This document shows positions 6,937 through 15,836 of a stretch of 21,681 nt of DNA, piece by piece (position 1 is the first letter of the stretch; every line of letters starts with the position of its first letter). Both the position numbers and the translations under genes were made by a program. Source of the DNA: JAKAQB01 sp035702855 (lineage in GTDB: Bacteria > Actinomycetota > Acidimicrobiia > Acidimicrobiales > Palsa-688); NCBI GenBank assembly GCA_035702855.1, contig DASSZM010000229.1, positions 1-21,681 of the forward strand, given 5' to 3'. The notes under the pieces were generated by a model. That model had not been told where the DNA came from. It worked only from the letters and a program-made list of their open reading frames with translations, and searched no databases.

Positions 6937-7404
6937 TCAGCGCCGGTTGAGCGGTCGCGTCCGGCGGGCCTCCGGGTCGTGCGCCAGGGCGGCGACGGCG
7001 GCGGGCAGGGTCCCGGCCGCCAGGTCCGCCAGCGTCACCGCTTCGAGCACGTCGCGCAGGCTGGCCCGCAGCGCCACCCACACGCCGGCCAGTGCCGCCG
7101 CCGCTCCCTGGTACTCGACGACCTCGGGGCGCTGACCCCGGACGCTGGCAAGGGGCCCGTCGGTGGCACGGATCACCTCGGCGACGGTGATCTCGGCGGC
7201 GGGGCGGGCCAGCCAGTAGCCGCCGTCGGCGCCGCGGCGCGAGCCGAGCAGGCCGCTGTGGCGCAACTCGGTCAGGATGCTCTCGAGGAACTTCGGGGGG
7301 ATGCCCTGGCGACCGGCCAGCTGCTCACCCTTGAGCGGGCCGCCGGCGGCCGCCAGCTCGACCAGCGCCCGGACCGCGTAATCGCCCTTGGCGGAGACTT
7401 GCAC
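6937..7404 (-). CDS. Rrf2-family transcriptional regulator
   Basis: This 155-residue protein begins with the Rrf2 N-terminus, MQVSAKGDYAVRALVELA. A winged helix-turn-helix follows in GEQLAGRQGIPPKFLESILTELRHSGLLGSRRGADGGYWLA, ending with the conserved wing RGADGGYWLARPAAEITVAEVIRATDG. Rrf2 proteins bind DNA as dimers and many sense redox, iron-sulfur status, nitric oxide or cysteine supply. The three cysteines that hold the cluster in IscR/NsrR-type members are absent here, so a cluster-independent mode such as that of CymR-like proteins is likelier, and the signal is unknown. The GTG at 7404 has GGGAAGA about eight bases upstream. The gene follows sixA by 34 bases on the same strand, so the two may share a transcript. 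Confidence 0.85.
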   Translation of the reverse strand: MQVSAKGDYAVRALVELAAAGGPLKGEQLAGRQGIPPKFLESILTELRHSGLLGSRRGADGGYWLARPAAEITVAEVIRATDGPLASVRGQRPEVVEYQGAAAALAGVWVALRASLRDVLEAVTLADLAAGTLPAAVAALAHDPEARRTRPLNRR

Positions 7405-7438
7405 GGCTGCAGTCTTCCCGCTGCGGGCAGCGGGGCCG

Positions 7439-7900
7439 CTACGCCGGTGCCGGGAGGTAGACGGCCCGGGAGAACCGTCCGTCGCTGGCCTCGAGCACCC
7501 AGGTCGACCCCTTCGCCTGCCGGGGGCTGGGCCCGAGGTCCACACGGTCCTCGTCGGCCAGCGCCACCAGCACCTCGGGGATGACGTCGCCGTGGGTGCA
7601 GAGCACCACCTTCTCGTCCGCCAGGGCCCGCACCAGACCGAGCGCCAGCGGGCCGTTGCCCTCGGCGAGCTCCTCGAGGGGCTCCACCCGCAGGCTCAGG
7701 CGCTCCGCCAGGGGCTCGAGGGTGGCCACGCAGCGCACGTACGGGCTGGACAGGATGCGCTGCGGGGCGTACGGCTCCAGCAGCCCCCCCAGCAGGTCGG
7801 CCTGGTTGCGGCCGCGGGCCGACAGCGGGCGGAGCCGGTCGTCGCCGGCCCACTCCTTGCGGGACCCCGCGTGGGCGTGGCGGACGAGCAGCAGCGGCAC
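7439..7900 (-). CDS. sixA: SixA-like histidine phosphatase
   Basis: This 153-residue protein is of the histidine phosphatase (phosphoglycerate-mutase-like) superfamily. The catalytic RHA motif is at residues 7-9 (LLLVRHAHAG, nucleophile His8), an Arg follows in SSPYVRCVATLEPLAE, and the second catalytic His is in LCTHGDVIPE. Size and motif spacing fit the SixA branch, which removes phosphate from phosphohistidine in phosphorelay proteins. Related small members act on other phosphoesters, so the substrate is not certain. The GTG at 7900 places the motif at the very N-terminus as usual. There is no clear ribosome binding site, only a CAGACT hexamer six bases upstream that could be a -10. The sortase gene diverges 81 bp away, and an Rrf2 gene follows. 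Confidence 0.82.
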   Translation of the reverse strand: MPLLLVRHAHAGSRKEWAGDDRLRPLSARGRNQADLLGGLLEPYAPQRILSSPYVRCVATLEPLAERLSLRVEPLEELAEGNGPLALGLVRALADEKVVLCTHGDVIPEVLVALADEDRVDLGPSPRQAKGSTWVLEASDGRFSRAVYLPAPA

Positions 7901-7981
7901 CCGCCCAGTCTGCCAAAGTGCGGACGCTCGCGACTCCGCCGCCGTGGCGGCCCGGCGGTCACCTTCTACCCTTGGGCCCCG

Positions 7982-9088
7982 ATGTCCAGACACGCCAGCG
8001 CCCCGGCCGCCGACCGGACGGCCGCGGGGGCGGCCCCGGGCGGCCTGGCGCTCGGGGTGGCGCGCGAGACGGGGCTGGCCCTGGTCACCCTCGGCGTGGT
8101 GCTGTTCCTCTTCGTCGCCTACCAGCTGTGGGGCACCGGGTTCACCGAGCGGCACGACCAGTCGGTGCTCCAGCAGCAGTTCCAGAAGCTGCACGTCGAG
8201 ACGGTCCACCACGACACCACGGCGACGACCGCCCCCAGCGCCACGACCGGCGACTCGCCGGTCGTCGGCTCCGCCGGCGGGAGCGTGGCCGCCGGCAACC
8301 CGGCCACCGACGGCACCCTCACCCCCTCGCCGCCGTCGGGCTCGGCCATCGACCACCTCGTCATCCCCTCCATCGGCGTCGACAAGTACGTGGTGCAGGG
8401 CGTGGCGGAGCAGGACCTCTCGGAGGGCCCCGGCCACTACCTGGGCACGCCGCTCCCCGGGCAGCGGGGCAACGTCGGCATCGCCGGCCACCGCACCACC
8501 TACGGGGCACCGTTCTTCGAGCTCGGCAAGCTGAAGCGCGGCGCGTGGATCTACCTGACCGACACCGCCGGCCACACCTTCGACTACCGGGTCCTCCGCC
8601 AGCACGTCGTGGCACCGAGCGACGTCGGCGTGCTCGACCCCAGCCGCCGGGCGATCCTGACGCTCACGACCTGCAACCCCCCGTACTCGGCCACGACCCG
8701 CCTCGTGGTGGTCGCCGCCCTGGTCGGCCGCCCGGCGCCCGCCACCGCCGTGGCCCCGGCCGCCACCGCCGTGGCCCCGGCCGGCACCGCCGGCACGACG
8801 GGCCCGACGACCGCCACGACCACGACGCCGGCCACCACCTCGCCTCCCAGCACCGCCGCCCCGGCTCCCACCTTGCACAGCCTGACCGCCGGCAACGCCA
8901 ACGCCCTCGGCCCGGCGATCGCCTTCGGGCTCGTGGTGGTCCTGCTGTGGGTGGCGACCCGCGTCCTCGCCGCCCGCCGGCGGGGCGGCCGCAAGCTCGC
9001 CGTGCTCGCCGTCGGGGTGGTCGTCTGCGCCCTGCCCCTGTGGCTGTGCTTCCAGCAGGTCGTGCGGATCCTGCCGCCGACGGTCTGA
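7982..9088 (+). CDS. Class E sortase with C-terminal linker and membrane extension
   Basis: This 368-residue membrane protein has an N-terminal anchor (about 34-50, ALVTLGVVLFLFVAYQLW), a Thr/Ser/Ala/Gly linker, and the sortase fold from about residue 118 (IDHLVIPSIGVDKYVVQG). Catalytic residues are visible: His170 in IAGHRTTYGAPFF, Cys231 in TLTTCNPPY and Arg240 in TTRLVV. The TLTTC form is typical of class E enzymes of GC-rich actinobacteria, which join proteins carrying an LAXTG-like signal to the cell wall. After the catalytic domain comes a Thr/Ala/Pro tail (about 250-300) and then two hydrophobic segments (AIAFGLVVVLLWVATRVLAA and VLAVGVVVCALPLWLCF) that simple sortases lack. The start is the ATG at 7982, nine bases after a TACCCT hexamer and without a ribosome binding site. 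No sortase substrate gene is evident in the window. Confidence 0.9.
   Translation: MSRHASAPAADRTAAGAAPGGLALGVARETGLALVTLGVVLFLFVAYQLWGTGFTERHDQSVLQQQFQKLHVETVHHDTTATTAPSATTGDSPVVGSAGGSVAAGNPATDGTLTPSPPSGSAIDHLVIPSIGVDKYVVQGVAEQDLSEGPGHYLGTPLPGQRGNVGIAGHRTTYGAPFFELGKLKRGAWIYLTDTAGHTFDYRVLRQHVVAPSDVGVLDPSRRAILTLTTCNPPYSATTRLVVVAALVGRPAPATAVAPAATAVAPAGTAGTTGPTTATTTTPATTSPPSTAAPAPTLHSLTAGNANALGPAIAFGLVVVLLWVATRVLAARRRGGRKLAVLAVGVVVCALPLWLCFQQVVRILPPTV
8741..8782 (+). repeat. 21-bp tandem duplication in the sortase tail
   Basis: A 21-bp unit encoding Ala-Thr-Ala-Val-Ala-Pro-Ala is present twice without a gap (8741-8761, 8762-8782), in frame, within the Thr/Ala/Pro-rich linker that follows the catalytic domain. 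Confidence 0.85.
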
Positions 9089-9106
9089 TCGCGGCGAGCT
9101 GCCGGC

Positions 9107-9588
9107 TCAGCCCCCGGCCCCGTCGCCGCCCACGGCGCGTGCCAAGGCGTCGAGCACGTCGACGTCGCGCTCGTAGCTGAGCAGCGCCCGGGCCTCGCCG
9201 AGCGGCACCCAGCGGGCCACGTCGACCTCGTTGGCGCCGCCGGGCTCCCCCGCGGCGACCGTCATCGCCCAGTACCGCACCCGCTTGGTGCGCCCGCTGC
9301 GGTCGATGTAGGTGGTCGCCGGCAGCTCGACGCCGAGGCGGGCAACCACCCCGGTCTCCTCCTCGACCTCGCGCACCGCGGCGTCCTCGTCGCTCTCCCC
9401 CACCTCGAGCTTGCCCTTGGGCATGCTCCAGTCGTCGTAGCGCGGCCGGTGGACGAGCACGACCTCCAGACCTCCCGCCGGGCTGCGTCGCCAGATCGCC
9501 CCTCCCGCCGCCCGGACGAGCGGCTCGGCGGGACCGCGAGGTGCCTCACCGTCCTCACCGGACGGGCCGGCGACGGCGGGAGGGACGG

Positions 9589-9592
<4 letters not shown>
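9107..9592 (-). CDS. NUDIX hydrolase coupled to ppk1 (MutT1-like)
   Basis: This 161-residue protein has a complete NUDIX box at residues 60-82 (G60, E66, R74-E75, E78-E79, G81 in the G-x5-E-x7-R-E-x2-E-E-x-G pattern). NUDIX enzymes cleave nucleoside diphosphates linked to another group. In mycobacteria a MutT1-type NUDIX gene sits beside ppk1 and acts on 8-oxo-dGTP and diadenosine polyphosphates. That protein carries an additional histidine phosphatase domain, which is missing here. The GTG at 9592 overlaps the ppk1 stop as GTGA, indicating translational coupling. The open frame upstream lies wholly within ppk1. It converges on the sortase gene with an 18-bp gap. The substrate is inferred only from context. 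Confidence 0.85.
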
Positions 9593-11820
<2,228 letters not shown>

Positions 11821-11888
11821 TGGCCCGGTCGCCCCCGGGGTTGACCAGGAGGCGCGGCGCAGCCGGCGCCGGCGGCGGCGGGCCGGGA

Positions 11889-12167
11889 TCAGCTGGTGCC
11901 GTCGTCCTCGGGCAGCCCGAGGTCCCAGTCGAGCAGCAGGTTCTCCCGTTCGGCGTCGCGCACCACCCGCTCCCGGTTGCGACGGAACTGCGGGTCGTGG
12001 GGCGGGAGCAGCAACAGGCGGGCCATCGCCCGCTGGCGGAACTCCTCGATCACGGTCCGGTCACCGAAGTCGGAGTCGACCCGCCAGTGCGGGGCGACCG
12101 GGCCGAGGTAGACCACTCGGACGTGACCGCGGGGCGGGGCCTGCTCGTCGGTCTGCTGCTGGGACAT
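11889..12167 (-). CDS. 92-residue conserved-looking protein of unknown function between leuA and ppk1
   Basis: I do not recognise this protein. It begins at an ATG three bases after the leuA stop (TAG-ACC-ATG), which suggests reinitiation or coupling rather than its own ribosome binding site. The N-terminus is polar (MSQQQTDEQAPP), then comes a hydrophobic strand, HVRVVYLGPVAPHWRV. A charged helical stretch follows, rich in Arg, Glu and Leu (FRQRAMARLLLL, RNRERVVRDAERENLLLDWDLG), with an acidic tail. The amino-acid balance, including Trp, Asp and Phe, looks like a genuine protein rather than a shadow. It has no cysteine, signal peptide or membrane segment. It should be cytoplasmic. Its position suggests co-transcription with leuA and ppk1 but does not reveal a role. 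Confidence 0.65.
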   Translation of the reverse strand: MSQQQTDEQAPPRGHVRVVYLGPVAPHWRVDSDFGDRTVIEEFRQRAMARLLLLPPHDPQFRRNRERVVRDAERENLLLDWDLGLPEDDGTS

Positions 12168-12170
12168 GGT

Positions 12171-13868
12171 CTACGAGCCTACCGAGGACCGCAGCCGGTT
12201 GGCTGCGCTGATCACGGCCTGCAGGCCGGCGTCGAGGGTGCTCGAGTCGATGCCGACGCCCCATGCCGTCCGCCCGGCCGGCCCCACCATCTCGACGTAG
12301 GCGGCCGCCGACGCCTCCGTGCCCTCGGTCAGGGCGTGCTGGTGGAAGTCGCGGACGCTCAGCTCGACGCCGAGCTCGGCGCGCAGGCCCTCGACCAGCG
12401 CCGCCACCGGTCCGTTGCCCTCCCCGGTGAGGGTCCGGTGGTGGCCGTCGACGAGCACCTGGGCGGTGACGCGGGTGGCGTGCTCGCCCGAGGTGGTGGT
12501 CTCCGAGGACAGCAGCCGGACGCCGGCGTCGTCGGGCAGGTAGGTGCGGGTGAACACCTCCCACAGCTCGCCGGCCTTGATCTCGGTCCCCGACGCCTCG
12601 GTGACCGCCTGCACCTCCTTGGAGAACTCCACCTGCAACCGCCGGGGCAGGTCGAGGCCGTGCTCGGTGTCCATCAGGTAGGCGACGCCGCCCTTGCCCG
12701 ACTGGCTGTTGACCCGGATGATGGCCTCGTAGGTGCGGCCGACGTGCTTGGGGTCGATGGGCAGGTACGGGACCTCCCAGGCGTCGTAGTCCTCGTCGAG
12801 GGCAGCCATCCCCTTCTTGATGGCGTCCTGGTGCGAGCCGGAGAACGCCGTGTAGACCAGGTCCCCGGCGTAGGGGTGGCGGGGATGCACCGGCAGGCGG
12901 TTGCAGTGCTCGGCGACGTGCTTGAGGGCGTCGATGTCGGACACGTCGAGGCGCGGGTCGACGCCTTGGCTGAACAGGTTGAGCGCCAGGTTGACCACGT
13001 CCACGTTGCCGGTGCGCTCCCCGTTGCCGAACAGGGTCCCCTCGACCCGGTCGGCCCCGGCGAGCTGCGCCAGTTCGGCGGCCGCCACCGCCGTGCCCCG
13101 GTCGTTGTGGGGGTGCACCGACAGGATGACGGCTTCCCGGTCCCGGATGGTGCGGCCGAACCACTCGATGACGTCGGCGTACACCTGCGGGCCGTACATC
13201 TCCACGGTGTTGGGGAGGTTGAGGATGAGCGGCCGCTCGGCGGTGGGTTCGATGACGGCCATCACCGCCTCGCAGATCTCCACCGCGAAGTCCGGCTCGG
13301 TGCCGGTGAAGCTCTCCGGCGAGTACTCGTAGACGACGTTGGTGCCGGGGACGGTGTCCGCCATCTTGCGCACGAGGCGGGCGGCGGAGGTGGCGATGTC
13401 GGTGATGCCGCCCTTGTCGAGCCCGAAGACGACCCGGCGCTGCAGCGTCGAGGTGGAGTTGTAGAAGTGGACCACGGCGTTGGCCGCCCCCCGGATCGCC
13501 TCGAAGGTGCGGTCGATGAGCTCCGGGCGGCACTGGACGAGGACCTGGATGGCCACGTCGTCGGGGATCCGGTCCTCCTCGATGATCTGGCGGATGAAGT
13601 CGAAGTCCGGCTGGGAGGCGGCCGGGAAGCCGACCTCGACCTCCTTGAACCCCATGCCCACGAGCGTCTCGAAGAAGCGGAGCTTGCGGGCCGGGTCCAT
13701 CGGGTCGATCAGCGCCTGGTTGCCGTCGCGCAGGTCGACGCTGCACCAGCGGGGCGCGAGGGTGAGCTCCCGGTCGGGCCAGGTGCGGTCGGCGAGCACG
13801 AGCGGCCGGTAGGACCGGTAGCGCGCGTAGGGCATGTCGCAGGGGGTGGGGTAGGCGTACGCCGCCAT
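12171..13868 (-). CDS. leuA: 2-isopropylmalate synthase
   Basis: This 565-residue enzyme condenses acetyl-CoA with 2-oxoisovalerate in the first committed step of leucine synthesis. The HMG-CoA-lyase-like TIM barrel contains RDGNQALIDPMDPARKLRFF (metal-binding Asp), the KEVEVGFPAAS strand, metal ligands in SVHPHNDRGTAVAA and the GNGERTGNVDVVNLALNL loop. A C-terminal LeuA dimer/regulatory domain (about residue 420 on: RVTAQVLVDGHHRTLTGEGNGPVAALVEGL) binds leucine for feedback inhibition. It is the long, type 2 form found in actinobacteria. The ATG at 13868 has GGAGG six bases upstream; the frame extends 21 codons further, but these lie in the attenuator. A leader peptide and terminator precede it, so expression should respond to charged tRNA-Leu. 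Confidence 0.96.
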   Translation of the reverse strand: MAAYAYPTPCDMPYARYRSYRPLVLADRTWPDRELTLAPRWCSVDLRDGNQALIDPMDPARKLRFFETLVGMGFKEVEVGFPAASQPDFDFIRQIIEEDRIPDDVAIQVLVQCRPELIDRTFEAIRGAANAVVHFYNSTSTLQRRVVFGLDKGGITDIATSAARLVRKMADTVPGTNVVYEYSPESFTGTEPDFAVEICEAVMAVIEPTAERPLILNLPNTVEMYGPQVYADVIEWFGRTIRDREAVILSVHPHNDRGTAVAAAELAQLAGADRVEGTLFGNGERTGNVDVVNLALNLFSQGVDPRLDVSDIDALKHVAEHCNRLPVHPRHPYAGDLVYTAFSGSHQDAIKKGMAALDEDYDAWEVPYLPIDPKHVGRTYEAIIRVNSQSGKGGVAYLMDTEHGLDLPRRLQVEFSKEVQAVTEASGTEIKAGELWEVFTRTYLPDDAGVRLLSSETTTSGEHATRVTAQVLVDGHHRTLTGEGNGPVAALVEGLRAELGVELSVRDFHQHALTEGTEASAAAYVEMVGPAGRTAWGVGIDSSTLDAGLQAVISAANRLRSSVGS

Positions 13869-13888
13869 GGGGACCTCCGGGAGGAACG

Positions 13889-13920
13889 AAAAAACCTCCT
13901 GGCCCGGAGGCGCAGGAGGT
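13889..13920 (-). terminator. Intrinsic terminator in the leuA leader (attenuator)
   Basis: On the minus strand ACCTCCTG (13913-13920) pairs with CAGGAGGT (13894-13901). Inner pairs GCC/GGC form around a TCCG loop with one bulged C, and the pairing arm runs straight into a run of six T (13889-13894). It lies between the leader peptide and the leuA ribosome binding site, so it would stop transcription before leuA unless refolded. It is the only hairpin with a good U tract that I found in the window. Confidence 0.88.
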
Positions 13921-13922
13921 CT

Positions 13923-13947
13923 GGCGAGCACCGGGTCGGTGCTCGCC
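13923..13947 (-). promoter_or_regulatory. Leader hairpin overlapping the leader-peptide stop codon
   Basis: A perfect 11-bp stem (13937-13947 with 13923-13933) encloses a 3-nt loop and begins at the G of the leader TAG codon. A ribosome stalled on the Leu codons at 13953-13964 would mask the upstream arm. The freed CCCGG (13931-13935) could then pair with CCGGG (13903-13907) in the terminator stem, a possible antiterminator. The alternative pairing is short and is my inference. Confidence 0.7.
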
Positions 13948-13982
13948 TAGGTGAGAAGGAGGAGGGACAGGTCGTGGGTCAC
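13947..13982 (-). CDS. leuL: leuA leader peptide MTHDLSLLLLT (leucine attenuator)
   Basis: An 11-codon frame, GTG to TAG, encodes Met-Thr-His-Asp-Leu-Ser-Leu-Leu-Leu-Leu-Thr. Five of eleven residues are Leu and four Leu codons are consecutive (CTC, CTC, CTT, CTC at 13953-13964). Such a peptide immediately before a terminator and a leucine biosynthesis gene is the hallmark of ribosome-mediated attenuation: shortage of charged tRNA-Leu stalls the ribosome and prevents terminator formation. A -10-like GACAAT ends ten bases before the GTG and there is no ribosome binding site, so the leader is probably translated from a leaderless or nearly leaderless message, as reported for other actinobacterial attenuators. 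The protein itself is not expected to have a function. Confidence 0.85.
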   Translation of the reverse strand: MTHDLSLLLLT

Positions 13983-13992
13983 AGGCGCCGCC

Positions 13993-14022
13993 ATTGTCCC
14001 GGCCCGACCCCGATCGTGTCAA
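13993..14022 (-). promoter_or_regulatory. Promoter of the leuA leader
   Basis: A consensus -35 TTGACA (14017-14022) and a -10-like GACAAT (13993-13998) are separated by 18 bp on the minus strand. Transcription would begin within a few bases of the leader-peptide GTG at 13982. This is the best housekeeping-type promoter in the window. Confidence 0.72.
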
Positions 14023-14164
14023 CCCGCCCGCCACCAATGCTGGCAACCGTGCCCCCCGTCCGGTACCCTGGCTCCGGGCCCCGGCGGAGGCTCGGCGACG
14101 CAGCGTGCACCCCCCGGCGCGCCGCGGACAAAGCTGAGTGTTTGCTCAATTCTTGCTACATCGG

Positions 14165-14190
14165 GGAACGCGTCAGTCGATCAGAGCGTC
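14165..14190 (+). promoter_or_regulatory. Possible ECF-type promoter in front of the first WhiB gene
   Basis: GGAAC (14165-14169) and CGTC (14187-14190) are spaced by 17 bp, resembling the GGAAC / CGTC elements used by many stress (ECF) sigma factors. The predicted start would fall shortly before the ribosome binding site GGGAGG at 14206-14211. The neighbouring upstream stretch 14127-14161 is notably AT-rich for this DNA and contains TGAG-N6-CTCA (14135-14148), so a different promoter or operator may lie there. Confidence 0.35.
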
Positions 14191-14215
14191 AGACTGGTGG
14201 ACGATGGGAGGTTCC

Positions 14216-14461
14216 GTGGAGACAGCGTGGATGGCGGAGGGCAAGTGCCGAGAGCTACCGCCCGAGACCTTCTTCCCCAGTGACGGCGTCGGTGTCGAGC
14301 TCGCCCGGCGGGTGTGCGCCGACTGCCCGGTGAAGGAGCCGTGCCTCGAGTACGCGCTCTACAACCGCATCGAGCACGGGGTGTGGGGCGGCGCCTCGGA
14401 GCGTGAGCGCCGGCGCATCGCCCGTCGCCGCCGCGGGGTGATCAGCGTCTCGGCCGACTAG
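14216..14461 (+). CDS. WhiB-family iron-sulfur transcription factor
   Basis: This 81-residue WhiB-like protein has four cluster-binding cysteines, Cys11, Cys34, Cys37 and Cys43 (C-x22-C-x2-C-x5-C), the WhiB turn GVWGGASERERRR at 55 onward, and a basic C-terminal tail (RRIARRRR) for DNA contact. WhiB proteins occur only in actinobacteria and their phages. They bind a 4Fe-4S cluster and often work by touching the primary sigma factor, controlling division, redox or antibiotic responses. I used the GTG at 14216 with GGGAGG four bases away; an in-frame ATG at 14204 would add four residues. The subfamily is not clear: it is shorter and differs from the second WhiB at 15837. A perfect 20-bp hairpin follows the stop. 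Confidence 0.9.
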   Translation: METAWMAEGKCRELPPETFFPSDGVGVELARRVCADCPVKEPCLEYALYNRIEHGVWGGASERERRRIARRRRGVISVSAD

Positions 14462-14474
14462 CCGACCGGTTCCG

Positions 14475-14518
14475 GACGCGCCACCGCCCGGCTCCTCGGA
14501 GCCGGGCGGTGGCGCGTC
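14475..14518. terminator. Perfect 20-bp hairpin, bidirectional terminator between whiB and tatA
   Basis: Positions 14475-14494 are exactly complementary to 14499-14518 around the loop CTCG. The hairpin stands 13 bases after the WhiB stop and 19 bases beyond the tatA stop, which converges from the other strand. There is no U run on either strand, a common form of terminator in GC-rich actinobacteria. Confidence 0.8.
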
Positions 14519-14537
14519 ATCGCGGAGACGGGAGAGG

Positions 14538-14870
14538 TCAGTTGGCCGACGGGTCCTTCTGGGCCAGCCGCTGCTCGATCAGGGCGTCGAGCTCGGCCTT
14601 GCTCAGCGTCACCGTGTCCGGGTTGGGCGCCGGGGCGACCACCTCGGGGGCGGGCGGAGCGACGAGTTGGGGGGTCGGCGGCGCCACCGCCTCGGCGGCA
14701 GCCGCGGCGCGCGCCTGCTCCTCGCCGTCGACCTGGCCCTTCTTGAACTCCTTGCCCGCCGCACCGACGTTGCGGGCGATCTTGGGCAGCTGGCTGCCCC
14801 CGAAGATGACGATGAGGGCGATCACGATGACGATCAGCCCATCGGTGCCCATGAAGTTTGCGAGCAGCAT
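14538..14870 (-). CDS. tatA: Twin-arginine translocase subunit TatA/E
   Basis: This 110-residue membrane protein of the Tat pathway exports folded proteins. A short N-terminal transmembrane helix (about 11-23, GLIVIVIALIVIF) is followed by the FG hinge at 23-24 and an amphipathic helix, GSQLPKIARNVGAAGKEFKKG, as in TatA. The C-terminal half is an Ala/Pro/Val-rich tail (QLVAPPAPEVVAPAPNP) ending in a predicted helix, SKAELDALIEQRLAQK. TatB is a less likely alternative, since the strict Glu after its transmembrane helix is absent. The start is the ATG at 14870; GAGGAG lies 13 bases upstream, rather far. No tatC is nearby, as is common in actinobacteria. It is divergent from ftcD. Confidence 0.88.
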   Translation of the reverse strand: MLLANFMGTDGLIVIVIALIVIFGGSQLPKIARNVGAAGKEFKKGQVDGEEQARAAAAAEAVAPPTPQLVAPPAPEVVAPAPNPDTVTLSKAELDALIEQRLAQKDPSAN

Positions 14871-14962
14871 GGTGGCGACGTTACTCCTCGGGTTCGGCGA
14901 TCGGTAGGCCCCCTGACTACGGTACGCAGGTTGCGGCTGGATGACCGCGAGGAGGGGTTCCG

Positions 14963-15832
14963 GTGCTCGAATGCGTGATCAACGTCAGTGAGGGCCGCGA
15001 CACCGCCTTCCTGGCGCACCTGCGGGCCGCCGCCGGTCCGGCGTGCCTCGACGTGCACAGCGACGCCGACCACCACCGCTCGGTGTTCACCCTCGCCGGG
15101 GAGGACGCCGCAGTCGAGGCGGCCGCCCGCCGCCTGACCGCCGCCGCCGTGGCCGGCCTCGACCTGGGCCGCCACGCCGGGGCCCACCCCCGCCGCGGGA
15201 TCGTGGACGTGGTGCCGTTCGTGCACGTCGCCCCCGACGCCGGCGGCCGCCTCGTCGACGCCCCGATCCCCGTGGCGGCGGCCGCCCGGGACCGCTTCGC
15301 CCGCTGGGCGGCCGACACCCTGGGCCTGCCGTGCTTCCTCTACGGGCCCGCCGGCGACGATCCCGGCGCCACCCTGCCGCAGCTGCGGCGCGAGGCCTGG
15401 CACGGGCGCCTCCCCGACACCGGGCCCCACCACCCCCACCCGACCGCCGGCGCCGCCTGCGTCGGCGCCCGGCCGGTGCTGGTCGCCTACAACCTGTGGC
15501 TGCTCGAGCCGGACCTGGTGCGCGCCCGGGAGGTGGCGGCCGAGGTCCGGGCGCCGGGCCTGCGGACCCTCGGCCTGCAGGTCGGCGAGCGGGTGCAGGT
15601 CTCCTGCAACCTCATCGACCCCTGGCGGGTCGGCCCCGCCGCTGCCTTCGATGCCGTCGCCAGTCGGGTCGCCGTGGCCGGGGCGGAGCTGGTCGGCCTC
15701 CTCCCCCGCGCCGTGCTGGAGGCGGCCCCGCCGTCACGCTGGGCGGACCTCGGCATCGGCCCGGAGCAGACGATCGAGGCCCGCCTGGAGCAGGCGGGCC
15801 TCGATGGGGGAAGCTTTCACGTCGGGGACTGA
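14963..15832 (+). CDS. ftcD: Glutamate formimidoyltransferase (monofunctional)
   Basis: This 289-residue protein matches the formiminotransferase domain, which moves a formimino group between formiminoglutamate and tetrahydrofolate, linking histidine breakdown to one-carbon supply. The N-terminal subdomain opens with LECVINVSEGRD and carries the H-x-G-x-H-P-R-x-G motif at 71-79. His75 there corresponds to the catalytic His of the animal enzyme. VDVVPFVHV follows, and the C-terminal subdomain contains ARPVLVAYNLWLLEPDL and VQVSCNLIDPWRVGPAAAFDAV. There is no cyclodeaminase domain. The GTG at 14963 is preceded by GAGGAGGGG. No hut genes are in the window, so the pathway role is inferred. Family members without hut context may serve 5-formyl-THF metabolism instead. 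It ends four bases from the convergent WhiB gene. Confidence 0.87.
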   Translation: MLECVINVSEGRDTAFLAHLRAAAGPACLDVHSDADHHRSVFTLAGEDAAVEAAARRLTAAAVAGLDLGRHAGAHPRRGIVDVVPFVHVAPDAGGRLVDAPIPVAAAARDRFARWAADTLGLPCFLYGPAGDDPGATLPQLRREAWHGRLPDTGPHHPHPTAGAACVGARPVLVAYNLWLLEPDLVRAREVAAEVRAPGLRTLGLQVGERVQVSCNLIDPWRVGPAAAFDAVASRVAVAGAELVGLLPRAVLEAAPPSRWADLGIGPEQTIEARLEQAGLDGGSFHVGD

Positions 15833-15836
15833 CCGC

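Noticed and set aside
13889..13982. T-box riboswitch for leucine.
   Set aside because: No T-box sequence (AGGGTGGNACCGCG-like) or specifier stem is present. The Leu-rich leader ORF explains the terminator better.
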